The translations under genes and the position numbers were made by a program. A model generated the notes under the pieces. It worked only from the letters and a program-made list of their open reading frames with translations, did no database searches and was not told the DNA's origin. From Siderastrea radians (taxonomy: Eukaryota; Cnidaria; Anthozoa; Scleractinia; Rhizangiidae): DNA of 64,000 nucleotides. Each line of letters starts with the position of its first letter. Position 1 is the first letter of the stretch. The stretch lies in the NCBI GenBank assembly GCA_964017195.1, contig OZ024898.1:11121130-11185129 (forward strand). The letters are read 5' to 3'. Shown piece after piece: positions 25,901-35,800 of the stretch.

Positions 25901-26692
25901 GTAGAAATGAGAAAATTTTACAAAATTTGTATTTATGCACTCTTAGGGGAAAATATATTTCATTGCTAACTTTAAATATATCTTTTTCTTCTGGGAGGAG
26001 GGCAGAAGTTTGCAGCTGATCCCAACGAGCTAATAAACATGTTAAAATTCTGTCAGAAATGACTTAATATATAGTTTTCGCAATATCCGGTTTATTAATC
26101 GGCTACTGGACCGTTCACACACGGCAAGAACAAGATGTTTTCAAAGGCACAAAACAGGTAGAGTTTATGAACAGTGTACAGAACAAGCTCATTTATAAAG
26201 GACTGAAGAAAGGGGAGAAATGGAAATACGATCTAAATTACAAATGAGGCGCAAGGTCGAAATACGCCTGTTATCACAATACAGACCAATATAAGACCAT
26301 GTATGAAATCATTCATGATATTTTTTGCAGGTTCCTATGGCGATGCAAATGATTTTTTCACGCTTTACTCGTGTTCGAATTTAGTGTCGTTAAATTGTAA
26401 AGTAAATGTGAAAATTCCAACTTCGTAACGAACGTTTTATGCATAAGTGATTTCAAATAAATTCTATCATACTCACTAATACTCCAGACCAGACTGGAAG
26501 ACCCTCTGGTTTAAACTTGATAAAAGCCTTGTGATCTTCATTTCTCGTGTTAAAAGCTCCAATACCAATACTTATGAGCCCACTTAGTATCTGTACTATT
26601 CCTACACGAAGCGCTGTTTTGACGGAATAAAAATAATCTTCCGCCATTGTATTCTCATTTCCACTTTGTCTGTTTGTCAGTACAGTTGTCAA
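13732..26692 (-). CDS. CD20/MS4A-like four-transmembrane protein with PPxY tail (complete gene model)
   Basis: Five exons join in phase 0: 26692-26477, 24707-24651, 20161-19928, 18630-18529 and 13989-13732. Every junction is GT-AG with good consensus (GTGAGT, GTAAGT, GTATGG, GTAAGT). The product is about 287 residues from the first Met, or 272 from the second (MAEDYF). Hydrophobic segments in order: VGIVQILSGLISIGIGAF; a second made by joining exons 1 and 2 (VWSGVLV + FLTTGGLACLSY); LVFCIFTIITSILMFWIIM; and SFLGVVAITFVVSM. This four-helix layout and the 'LGxxQIL.GL..IGIG' first helix resemble MS4A/CD20 proteins. The Ser- and Glu-rich linker and a Pro-rich tail follow, with PPPPPYQT and PPPPYTE, ligands for WW domains such as those of NEDD4-type ubiquitin ligases (established knowledge). 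Family assignment is by eye; another tetraspan family is possible. Large introns 2 and 4 are filled with transposons. Confidence 0.75.
14467..14757. repeat. Foldback family O ('AGATCTTAGCAAGG'), copy 1
   Basis: Left gcagatcttagcaaggg is mirrored by cctgctaagatctacg. The interior is itself near-palindromic (gggtaacca / tggttaccc; ctcagagataattgagc / gcttagttatctc). Copies also lie at 34236-34590 and 39612-39998. It sits just left of the hAT element. Confidence 0.8.
15190..15310 (+). pseudogene. Possible 5' exon of the hAT transposase
   Basis: A frame reading EDLKDGTTGKITRFFSKEPT ends in a good donor (ACTG|GTAAGT). It resembles the basic 'xFF' leader common before the zinc finger of hAT transposases. 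No in-frame start is seen. The ATG at 15206 is in another frame, so a frameshift or a missing start is implied. Confidence 0.3.
15586..17842 (+). pseudogene. hAT transposase with zinc finger (ZNF862/KIAA1586-like), broken
   Basis: One frame runs 15586-17583. It starts with a BED/TTF-type zinc finger (CLLC ... DHAKASGH). The RNase-H-like core follows, with the first catalytic Asp in LVDEVTD and the second in GSDGASVM, then an HCISH motif (C-x2-H). The C-terminal dimerisation block NAVVERDASAVKRVKTRLR carries the expected Glu. Two in-frame stops interrupt it: TGA at 15853 (where Trp is usual) and TAG at 16402. A +1 shift near 17530-17590 would join an acidic tail ending DFEFDMEDDY at 17842. The element is therefore not active as it stands. 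Domestication is unlikely because the frame is broken, and the D, D and E residues are all retained. Confidence 0.88.
18529..18630 (-). CDS. Tetraspan gene exon 4 (Ser/Glu-rich cytoplasmic linker)
   Basis: Thirty-four codons (DSQPVELNSSSA...EEMSEQRR) between a poly-T acceptor ending CAG and donor GTAAGT. Phase 0 on both sides; no stop. Confidence 0.7.
18880..19500. repeat. Degenerate minisatellite ('AGAGAGGTGTCCATCTTA')
   Basis: About 600 bp of imperfect units built on gtgtccatcttagagaggtg, in variable spacing, in intron 3 of the tetraspan gene. No coding potential. Confidence 0.75.
19640..19860. repeat. Degenerate tetranucleotide tract (GAAT/GGAT/CAAA)
   Basis: gaatgaatcaatgagcgaacgaac and similar 4-bp steps, drifting into atggatgg units. 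It lies just downstream of exon 3. Confidence 0.7.
19928..20161 (-). CDS. Tetraspan gene exon 3 (TM3, TM4)
   Basis: Seventy-eight codons from acceptor TTTTTTGCAG to donor GTATGG. Encodes two long hydrophobic helices separated by a polar loop (VSGDKEVAWN), then a Cys pair (YNCCNK). Confidence 0.8.
20355..20705 (-). repeat. Tandem array of SINE-derived units (~68 bp)
   Basis: Five units begin ctggatgggatgctagtcca and continue tcacaggatacccagcacaaagt..actaggagtattactac. The sequence is the reverse complement of the 3' part of the tRNA-type SINE at 30400 and 37121. A sixth unit lies at 24169, after the inserted transposon nest. Confidence 0.75.
21312..23400 (-). mobile_element. L1/Tx1-like LINE, 5'-truncated and dead
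   Basis: On the - strand, 23369-22068 encodes the second half of a reverse transcriptase: SMYLFIIALE, the catalytic FADDM, and the L1-style block WKWRNLSLLGKIQIIKTF. After frameshifts near 22085 and 22005 the frame continues to a C-x2-C-x8-H-x4-C knuckle (CTFC...H...C at about 21960-21905) and to the C-terminal ORF 21908-21588, as in L1 ORF2. The endonuclease and front half of the RT are missing. The 3' side ends in acttacaatacatt-like repeats and a poly-A (poly-T at 21318-21330). No target duplication found. Confidence 0.88.
22068..23369 (-). pseudogene. LINE reverse transcriptase fragment (433-codon open frame)
   Basis: The longest intact piece of the LINE above. It carries the FADD catalytic Asp pair about 40 codons in and a long thumb/connection region, with no endonuclease. 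The YLF start is internal, not a true N-terminus: the real protein would extend several hundred residues upstream. Confidence 0.88.
24651..24707 (-). CDS. Tetraspan gene exon 2 (57 bp, rest of TM2)
   Basis: The acceptor TTTCTTTTCCAG precedes 19 codons: FLTTGGLACLSYKRPKKIP, then GTAAGT. The segment completes helix 2 and ends in a basic loop. A small exon like this is missed by ORF length filters. Confidence 0.75.
25404..25572. repeat. MITE with CTGGTTTTCACTAG ends
   Basis: Left ctggttttcactag and right ctagtgaaaaccag are perfect inverses. acagagtcataag is mirrored inside by cttatgactctgt. A related, more decayed copy lies at about 25673-25765 (ctttcactagattg ... gattttcactagattg). Confidence 0.85.
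25800..26476. other. Tetraspan gene intron 1, remainder
   Basis: AT-rich non-coding sequence; no repeat or exon recognised. Confidence 0.5.
26477..26692 (-). CDS. Tetraspan gene exon 1 (N-terminus, TM1, start of TM2)
   Basis: The first Met is at 26692; a second Met 15 codons later (26647) begins MAEDYFYSVKTALRVG. The exon encodes helix 1, a hydrophilic loop (TRNEDHKAFIKFKPEG) and LPVWSGVL, then the donor GTGAGT. Confidence 0.75.
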
Positions 26693-27126
26693 CAGAAAAC
26701 TGTAGGCGTGGCCGCTCAGGCAGATAAAGTCACAGGAACGGCAACCGTAATTTGATTTGTTTTCTCTTTTTCTTGTTGTAATTTTTGTTTTATCTTTTTG
26801 GTGTGTTTGTCATGGAACAAAAAATCTCACTTTTTGAAAGTTTAAAATCCCTTCTAATTGCTAACGTTCTATCATGTCTGCTCATAAGGAGATGGATATA
26901 GCCCGAAAATCATGGTTTAAAATCACTTACATTACCAAGGGAACGCCGAAAACAAACATCGAACAGTACCAGGTTATGTTTTGGTAATTTAACTATTTTC
27001 TAGTTTGATTTATAGTTTTTTTTTATTATCAGGAGGAAAAAATGATTTCCAAAATGTAAGTTCTTTTTCACAAACTCGTAACTTACTTTCGCTTGGTTCT
27101 CCTGTGAGTAGGCCAGGTGCCCAAGC
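26693..27126. promoter_or_regulatory. Putative bidirectional promoter between tetraspan gene and SNX19
   Basis: Only 434 bp separate the first ATG of the - strand tetraspan gene from the ATG of SNX19 on the + strand. Both 5' UTRs and any promoter must lie here, unless upstream non-coding exons exist. I saw no convincing TATA box and no repeat. The bidirectional function is inferred from geometry alone. Confidence 0.45.
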
Positions 27127-29835
27127 ATGCAATCGAGCAAGAACACAACATGGCGTAAAATGAGTTGGTGGGTGGTTTTCGTTGTTTTGAGCTGTCTCTT
27201 TTTCGTAGGATGCTCATTGAAGTCGTTATTTCTTTACCTTATTGTTGTCGGCACAAGTCTTGGCTTCACGCACCTTTTTATCACCAATAAATGGGGACTC
27301 GATGGATTATTCGAAGAGTTTTTCAAGGCTGTCGAGTTGTTTGGTTTCGGAGCGCCCCATCGGCTAGAAAACCGCATCGCTTACTCGTCTTTCTACACAA
27401 ATGGCGGCTTCAACCGCCTTGAAGAGATTCCGAAACCCTTGGAGGAAGGCCTAAAAAAGCTAATCGAAAACATTATCCGTGATTTTATCCGTACGTGGTA
27501 CGAAAATGTCGGGGAAGGCGAGCATTTTATCTCCGACACTCGAGAATCGCTCGAGATGCTGTGCTTGGAAGGCTACAAGCGGGCTTCGCAAACAGACTCG
27601 CATTATCTGATCGAACAAGTTATCGTGGTATTTCACGGACATTTGGAGAGGTTTAACAAGGCAATGGCGATCGTGAAAGCAAAGGATCCTAAACTGAGAC
27701 TGAACATTTCATCTTCTCAGCTGTTATGCCAGACGTACGAATCACAGCTGAGTTGTGAACCACCGCCGTTGTCAAGTCCTGCCGCCGAACTCAGTTACTT
27801 GAGAAACGTGATTGATTCTCTCCTAGCAGCGATGATCCCCAAGGACACATTTAGTTGCGATACGGGAAGGTTTATTTTGCGTGAAATTTTAACTGTTCAA
27901 ATTTTGGAACCACTTGTTCAACTTTTAACTGATCCAGATTGGATCTGCCAAGCAGTTATTGATATTCTTACAGAAGAAGAGAATGGGAAAATTCATAATT
28001 CAGAGGTGAGAAATGAAGATAATGGTTTTTTAACAGGAGATCTCTGCGACAGTGTAAGTATAGCTGATAAATCACTTGTGGTTGATGGGATGCACCTGTC
28101 ATTGTTAAATGAGAATACAACAGCTGTGCTTGCTCCTAAGACAACCTCAACTGAGGAAATGTCCAGAAAAGAAAGTAGAGATAGTAAAGATTCTATAGAG
28201 GATGTGGGAGAGAGAATTGAAATCACTTCTCCAGGTGCTTCGGTTGATAGTCCAGATTTCCGGTGGTCAGTGACCTCACAGAGGGAGCCTCCTATAGGAG
28301 AGAGTCAGCATGATAATGGGGAATCATTTTTGGTGATCTCAGTCGAGGAGAGTAGAGAGAATACTGAAGCAAGCCAAAGTCAAAGTGGAAATAACTGGTC
28401 CACAGAAGTTGCTCCTCCATCATCAGTTGAGAACCTCGCATCATGTAGCTTGTCATCGTCTTGGGGTATTTGTCCATCATCCCAAGATGAAACATTCAGG
28501 ACAAAGAGTTTTGAAGAAATGAAGGGACAGCCGTCTGGTATGGAAAGTAATGGAGATGTAGGAGGCAAGCTTCAGAGTTTAAAGGAAATGACTTGCTGCC
28601 ACAGTTTTGAAAAGAGCGATGAGGCATACCGTCCATGGTCATTGGTTGCGCAAAAGGGAAGTAGCGACGAGGGATCTGATGTGGCTGATGATGTGCTGTG
28701 CCCTAGGTTTAGAACAAGAAGTTTTTCTCTTCCAGGAAGTAATGAAGTGTCTGTAACAGACACCCCTGATGTTCACAGTCTCCATAGAGAAATCTCACGC
28801 TCCGCCAGTGTTCCATGCAAACTGTCATCTGTAGGTTTCAGTAGCCAAGACATGGAAGAGTTTTACACCCCAAGTAGTCCGAGGAAGATCCATGGAACTC
28901 AGTTTTACGGGGGAAGCTTCTGTAGCAGCTCTGACAGTTTTAAGTCTGTGTCAGATGATGAGGATATTTTAGATTCTTACATCGAGCGTGGGGAAGAAGC
29001 ATTGGAACACTGCGATAATTTTGACTCGTATACAGTTGAGTCTCAGGGGACTGGGTATGAGAAATCTTCGAGAGGTAAAATCACTAAACAAGCTTCATTT
29101 GAGGAGCCTCAAGAAAAGTGTACATCTGATTTATCCACAGAAGAATTCTCTGGCTCTAGGGATGGCTTTTCACTATTCAGCAAAGACAAATTTAGAACTG
29201 AAAAACTGGCATTGCAAAGTAAGAATGACTCTTCAGAACTGGACGACATCAAGGAATCTTCATGGGATGGTGTGGATCAAGAGAACCTCACCAAACACAG
29301 TTCTAGTTATCAAAAACGTTTACGTTTTGGTTTTGGAACACAAGGTTCAGAACCATCCCTTGGGGATGCATTTCTTACAGCTGGTAAGAAATTTGTATCA
29401 AATTTCAAACCACCCTTTAAATTTGACAGCCTTAGCAGCAGTAGTACCAAATCATCAGAAACATCTGGTAGTGAATCTTTGGATCATCCAGCAGAAAATC
29501 AACCCAGAATTCCTCCTAAAGGAATGTCTTTAGATGTTGGAAGAGCTAGAGCTGCAACATACACTTCCTGCGGTGCAAGGCGTCTGTCTAGAAGTGATGC
29601 CGTTATAGAAGAATCAATGGACAGTGACACAGGAACCTGTTATGGTTCACCTAGAGAGGAGTATGTCCAAGAAGTAATGGGTGTCAGCAAAAGGGGCGGG
29701 GCAGCGGATAGCAGCTCTATTATGAGCGTGAAAAGGATGCACCCAAGTCAGCTGATTTCTATCCCGGCAACGGTGGTTGCCTTGGAGACAACGTGGGAAC
29801 CAGGAAGGAACAAGTACACCCTCTATAAAATTGAG
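27127..29835 (+). CDS. SNX19: SNX19 exon 1: membrane anchor, PXA domain, acidic/Ser-rich linker, start of PX
   Basis: 903 codons. The first ATG is chosen because it precedes the hydrophobic anchor (WWVVFVVLSCLFFVG, then LFLYLIVVGTSLGF); Met12 is an alternative. The linker has many Ser-rich, phospho-site-like runs. The last 35 codons (PSQLISIPATVVALETTW) begin the PX fold. The donor is GAG|GTGAGC; the open frame reads 18 codons into the intron. Confidence 0.92.
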
Positions 29836-32800
29836 GTGAGCATGAAGTTTTCTTGTTTGTGTGATGTGAAAATTTCGCCTAGAGCTGGGTAAAGCTGTGT
29901 GTTGCAACAGCACCGTCTAATTTAAGACCCATTTTTTTATCTTTTGTTCTTGGCCGGTGGAAAAAAGACAACAACAGTTGTTCTCTCAGGTGAATGATAC
30001 ACCATTCCGCAAATAGTGTTATATGGATTGAGGTACATGTATGAAGACTGGGACATGAAATTTTTGCAAATTTTACGGATTTTCCCTTGATCTGCAAGAA
30101 TTTGATTCCACTAAAAGCAAGTCCAGCTAAATAATAATGGAAACAATTTTCTCCATGTATTTACATGTAGGTACCTAAAATGAGCAATATTACGACCTTC
30201 ATCTTTATAACTGCAACATAATGAGTACTAGTCTCTGTAGTCTCTGAGTAATTTTGACAACAACCATAGATGAGACCATTTCCTGCCAAAAAGCAAACCA
30301 TAGTTTACTCTATGCTATGTATTATGTTCAGTTCAATGATGTCGAGCAATGTTGAATGGAAAAGTTGGACCCATCTGTGTAAAGCCGAACAGTAGTGGGG
30401 GCACTGTGGTGTAGGGGTTAGTGCATTGGACTTCAGATCTGAAGCTTGGTGGTTCAACTCCCAGTCCCTGCCATTGTGTGGTTTCCTTACATGTAGACAA
30501 GAAACTTTACCCCACGTTGTCTCTCTACACCCAGGTGTATAAGTGGGTACTGGTGACTTACTGCTGGGGGTAACCCTGCAATGGACTAGCATCCCATCCA
30601 GGGGGAAGGAGGAACAATAGTCTTAGTTGCTTCATGCTACAGAAACCAGGATATTAGCTCCAGCTCATGTGAGCCACCTTGGCTCGTGAGTGAAGCTACC
30701 TAACAGTAACTTGTTGCCTCTTTCTTTGGTAGTATGACGTCAGGATATGGCATGAGGTATACAGTGCGGCGCTGAAACAAGCTAAGAATGAAGCCAAGAA
30801 AGAGCGAATGAAAAGAAGATTGTATGGCAATCCCACAGAGAATGAACAAGATGATGAGGAATTGTCTCTGGATAGAATCAAGAAAAATATTTCCCTGAAG
30901 CGATTTATCAACAGACGGTACAGAGAATTTATGGAGCTTCATAATCGGCTGACCGGTGGAGAACTTTGTGAACACATGAAAGGTAAAAGGGCAAGGGGGA
31001 CTCACCTTTTTAATAGCCTGGGACCAAAATTGAAGGGATGCTTGAAAAAGACCCTAAGTGACTCCTGATCTAATGTCAAATTCTCACTTTGATTTACAAA
31101 CATAGACAAGGAAAATTGGAAGGAGAATATAGCAGTTCAACAGTAGTCACTTTTAGTGGGCCTTTATTCCAGGCACCCCGTCAATTGCTGCTGGGCCATC
31201 AAGCAGAACACATCCAAATCCCAAGGAAGGTAGGCAAGGGGTGTTTCTTTGGAAACCTGCTTTGGTGCAGTAGCGAAAGGAATCTAATGGTTTTTAGGCA
31301 TTTCAGTTTGAAATAGCAGACAGGAATTCTACTGCAAACCAAATAATAAAGTTTACTGTCTGATCATGAGAAACAACAGTGGGATTTCAAAATGGCTGTT
31401 ATGAAAAGGCGACAATGAGATTGGTAACATTTATAACCGTGAACTTTTAGGGGTGTTTTTGTATGCAAGTGTGTTCAAACAACTAACCAACTCTTAGGGA
31501 GAAAATGCAAGAAAAGTGCACATTAGCATTAGCAGTGAGAATACATTCTTCTTCCTGGAAAATTTGTACTAACCGTTTTGGGATAGCTAGACAAATTTTT
31601 AGTAACCAAACATTGAAAAATGCATAGGTACTGACCATTGGTTAAGGGGATATTGTTAATTTCAAGCCCTGTTTTGCACTCAAGATACACCTCCACCCAA
31701 CCCCCTCCCCCCCCCCCGCCCATCCTTCAAAAGGATGAACCCTGTTATTTCATGTTCTGAAGTCCTGCATGAATGCTGCAGATGTGAGTGAGAAGTAAGA
31801 TTTCTCAGATCCAGCTAGTGCTGTCTTTGTTTGTCAAGTTTATCGAGAATAATTATTTAAACTTTCTTTTAAAGAAATAGTCTAAAGCCTGGTCATGTTA
31901 CTGGTTTCAGATATTCTGAAACCAAACAGGAAATACAACCTGCCGTTTGGAAGACTTGATCCTCATGTGGTTGAAGGAAGAAGGGAACTGCTGGAGAATT
32001 ATTTAAGGGTGAGTGTTAGTCCTACTGATGCATAGTTTTGCCTGATGCTCAAATGAGCATCTCTGTTACACCCCCGGAAAGATGAAAGGGAAGTGCAACA
32101 GCTAGTTGAACCAGTCCTCTCGGACATACATTGTACGTGTATTTAAGACTCCACCCCTCCCGCGAGGGAAAGGGACTAATACATGTAGTTATTGTTTTGT
32201 TAGCCTACTTTTCCACTGATTGGCATTTTTATTGTGCTTACATGTATGTTTGTTGTCTTGTGGTATTTTGTAACAGTAGGGTCAATTGACGATCAGACGT
32301 AATTAAAGCGTTTATTAACCATCTGTTTAACCCGTTAAGCCTCAAGCCCTGATGAAAATGAAATTTCTCTTTACATGATCACTACTTGTTTGAATATTCA
32401 AGTGACAAGAATAAGGGAAGTGATCACTGAGGATAGGATGCCTTGATATTTAGACAAATTCTCCTTACTAGTTTCATAAGAAATGTATGGAGATCAGTAA
32501 TGAGAATATGCATTTTTATATCAGGGCTTAAAGGGTTAAATCAGCCTTATGTAGCTGTAAATGGCAGCTATGCAATGTGTTAAGTAACCCTTAGTTTGTG
32601 CCCTAATGGCTCCCAACAATTATTAATATCTGTTCAATACTAATGTTCAAACATACATAGGTAATGAGAAGACAGGAAATGATGACCAAAAATGAACTGG
32701 GAAATGAAGTGTTTTGATGTTTAAGCAAATTCTCCCAACTGGTGTTATAAAAAATATACAATGTGTGGAGTACAGTGAGGAGAATATGCATGCTAATAAC

Positions 32801-35800
32801 TGGAACTTACAATGGTTTAGTATAATTGCTCAGGTGATTATAGAGAAGCGCACGCTCTGATTGGTTGAGGATTACATCATATCTTGCTATAATCACCCCA
32901 CGCAAGGTGATTATAATGCTGAAGCACCAATTTTCAAAATGGTCAACGTGCGGTTTTTGATGTTTCTGGAGAAAAGAGAAAAGAAAATGCATTAATTTTG
33001 CTGTGATAATCACCTGAGCAATTACACTAAAACAGTAATTATTCTCCTCAGGCTCAGCGAATATTGTGGAATAATTCCACAACATTTACTTTGTCTTCGG
33101 CGAATAATTGTTACTTAACAATCATTTTCATTACAGAGCCTGATATCCAAGCCACATTTGCGAAATAGTGAAGACCTAAAACAGTTTCTTGGTGTGACAG
33201 AAGGGGAACAGATTTCATTTATCAAACCCAGTGTCGCACAGATGATGAGCCAGTCAGTACATGTTCCACGAGTAGATAAGGTAGTGTGAACATTGTAGTC
33301 AGTACATTTTACTTCCTGCAGTCTTCAATCCTTCAGTGTTTAACCGTTTGACTCCTAAGCATAATTTTGGCACTTTTTTACTACAAAGTTTTACCACAAA
33401 GTTTCCCATGTCCAAACTTGTCTGATCTGACTTTGCAGTCAAATTTCTTTAATGTGGACACTGAATGGACAGGAATGTGTCCAAATTATGAAGGTGTACA
33501 TGCCCATTGTATAGAGATATTTATGGGAATTTTGGTCTCTCTTGTACTTCAGTCTTGCCTGAGAGCCAGCTCTCAAGTGTATATGTAAATAATTGTATTT
33601 CAATTTTACCCTTCAATGATAAATCATTCAATTTTTACTTTCCTTTGTTCTTTTTTGTGTTAATATATGACAATAAATAGGGAACAAAAGAAAACAAAAA
33701 TTGAACTAAGGCTAAAATTAAACTACAACATATACATTGCTTTTTCATTTTCTTATACCCATTTTTTGGTTCCTGTTAATGCATTTTCTCAGGCCACTGT
33801 AAACCATGCAGCCATTGTGCCACACACAGTCCTCCCTGAGTGTTGTCAGTCACGGGCAGCTGCTTCAATTTCACTTCTTTGCATCCACTCTCAAAGCATT
33901 GATTTCTCTGGTCATTTCTCCACCAGCTCCAAACACTCCAGCCAAGTTGTTGTTAGTAGCCATTGCTGCCTGTTGTTTACTAATGACATTTAGTTTACAT
34001 TCACCATGGTCTGTTGTGAATGTGCTAATCTGATTAAAACAAATGTCATGGTCTCTAACTGAAGATAGTGCGGTGAGTTCATTGTTTTAGTTATAGAATT
34101 TTTCTTATTTTTACCCACAAGATGCTGAGCAGACAAATGACAAAAGTGATTGACAGTATCAAAACAGCATTTGATTCAGGTAACAGTCTCTTCCTAATCC
34201 CTTGAGTGTATCAATCGCCCCCTACTGAAATGGTAGACACAAGTAGATCTTAGCAAGGGTTATTGGAATCCAAAAAGAAAAATGTGGGTAACGACGCATT
34301 TCTCAGAGATAATTAATCAACCATAACTCTAAAAAAGCGTTAAAATACAAAGAATATATGGCAATTTCTTTCCAAATTTAAGCTCAATTATCTCTGAAAA
34401 ATGCGCGGTTACCCCCAATTTTCTTTTTAGATTCTGATAGCCCTTTCTAAGATCTGCTTTTTCCACATAGTCTTAAACCGTGCAAAAATATTGTTGTATT
34501 AGTGGGAAAATTCCTCTAGAAACCCGAATATCCTGAGATGAGCAGAACGTATGTGCAGTAACAAAAGGAGGCACTGTCCTTAAGTGATTTTCTGAGGGAG
34601 TACATGATGCTCTGATGTCAGCTCTAAATGGCTTGTTACTTTATTGTCAGTTGAGGGAGAAGAGAACACGTCAGAGGAGTATTCTGCTGTGGCAGATTAT
34701 AAAGCTGTTGTTCCTTGGAGATTGGCAGGTCAAGATGTCCCAAACAAAAGTCCAGTGAGTACATAAAAAGTTGCTATAATTCAAACAGACAAAAATGGTC
34801 TTCCTTATTATGAGTCTACTTTGCTAAAAGGAAAATTTGAATTTATTAAGGGGGGATTAACGGTAGATGCTATGTTTTCCCAAATGCAATGATTCAGCCG
34901 TTTTTCTCAATGTTTCCTTGAGGTTTCACTCAATCAAAAATTTCTTTAGTGCGAGCTCCAATGAATCTGTGAGATTTTTTGGCTATTTTTAAGATGTAGG
35001 TAAAGCAGAAAAAAATGGGTGTATTGATGAATTTTGAGAAAATAGGAAAGTTTGAAGAATTAAAGATGAGTTTTAATTAAAGTTGTAAGTTAATAATTAT
35101 TCGATGGACACCAAAACAGTCCACAAACAATCCCCAAGTGCTCCGGCATAGGGAAGGACTGTCTGGGGGTGTGTGCAAAAATTTTATTTCTTTTGTAAAT
35201 CATACCCTGTTTCCTAAAAAATACACTGTAATCCCCCTTTGTGCACTTTGTTTTCTTTCTTACGTACTTTGTAAAATTCACCCAAAAATTCCAACATCCA
35301 CAGGAGCTCCCACTACAAACCTAATGGTGGAGGTTTTGATTGACGAAAACCTCAAGGAGATGATTAAAAACCCGTCTAAATCACTGTCATAAACATAGCA
35401 TCTAGCTTTAATCCTTCCTTAACTAATTTTCTCCATTAGGACCTAATCTGCAGCGCTTAGAATAATCTCAAGAACGTGACATATGAAGAGAGTAACAGGA
35501 AATGGATTTTTTTTAGGAAGTTGATTTCAACCAAGAGAACTATTTTGCAATGCACTGCTACTCCGCTTTTATTGTCGACCAAGAGGAGTTTGCCCCGCCA
35601 ACACCCCCTTCTCCAATGTCCTCCTTTTCTGAGGAAAAACAAGAAATTCTTGATGAACAGGATGCAGGACGACTCTGGGGAAGAAGATTGAAAAACAAGG
35701 TGATGCCCTTTGAGCCTGATGAAGAAGGTGTTGGATGGGATGCCGGTCAACGAGCATGTCAACCGTTAGGACCACGGACTGCTGGTGATGGAAGTGATAA

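Noticed and set aside
28988..29533. 181-codon frame on the + strand inside SNX19 exon 1
   Set aside because: It overlaps the SNX19 frame in another phase. Exon 1 is supported by PXA/PX homology and exact exon phase closure; this frame has no features.
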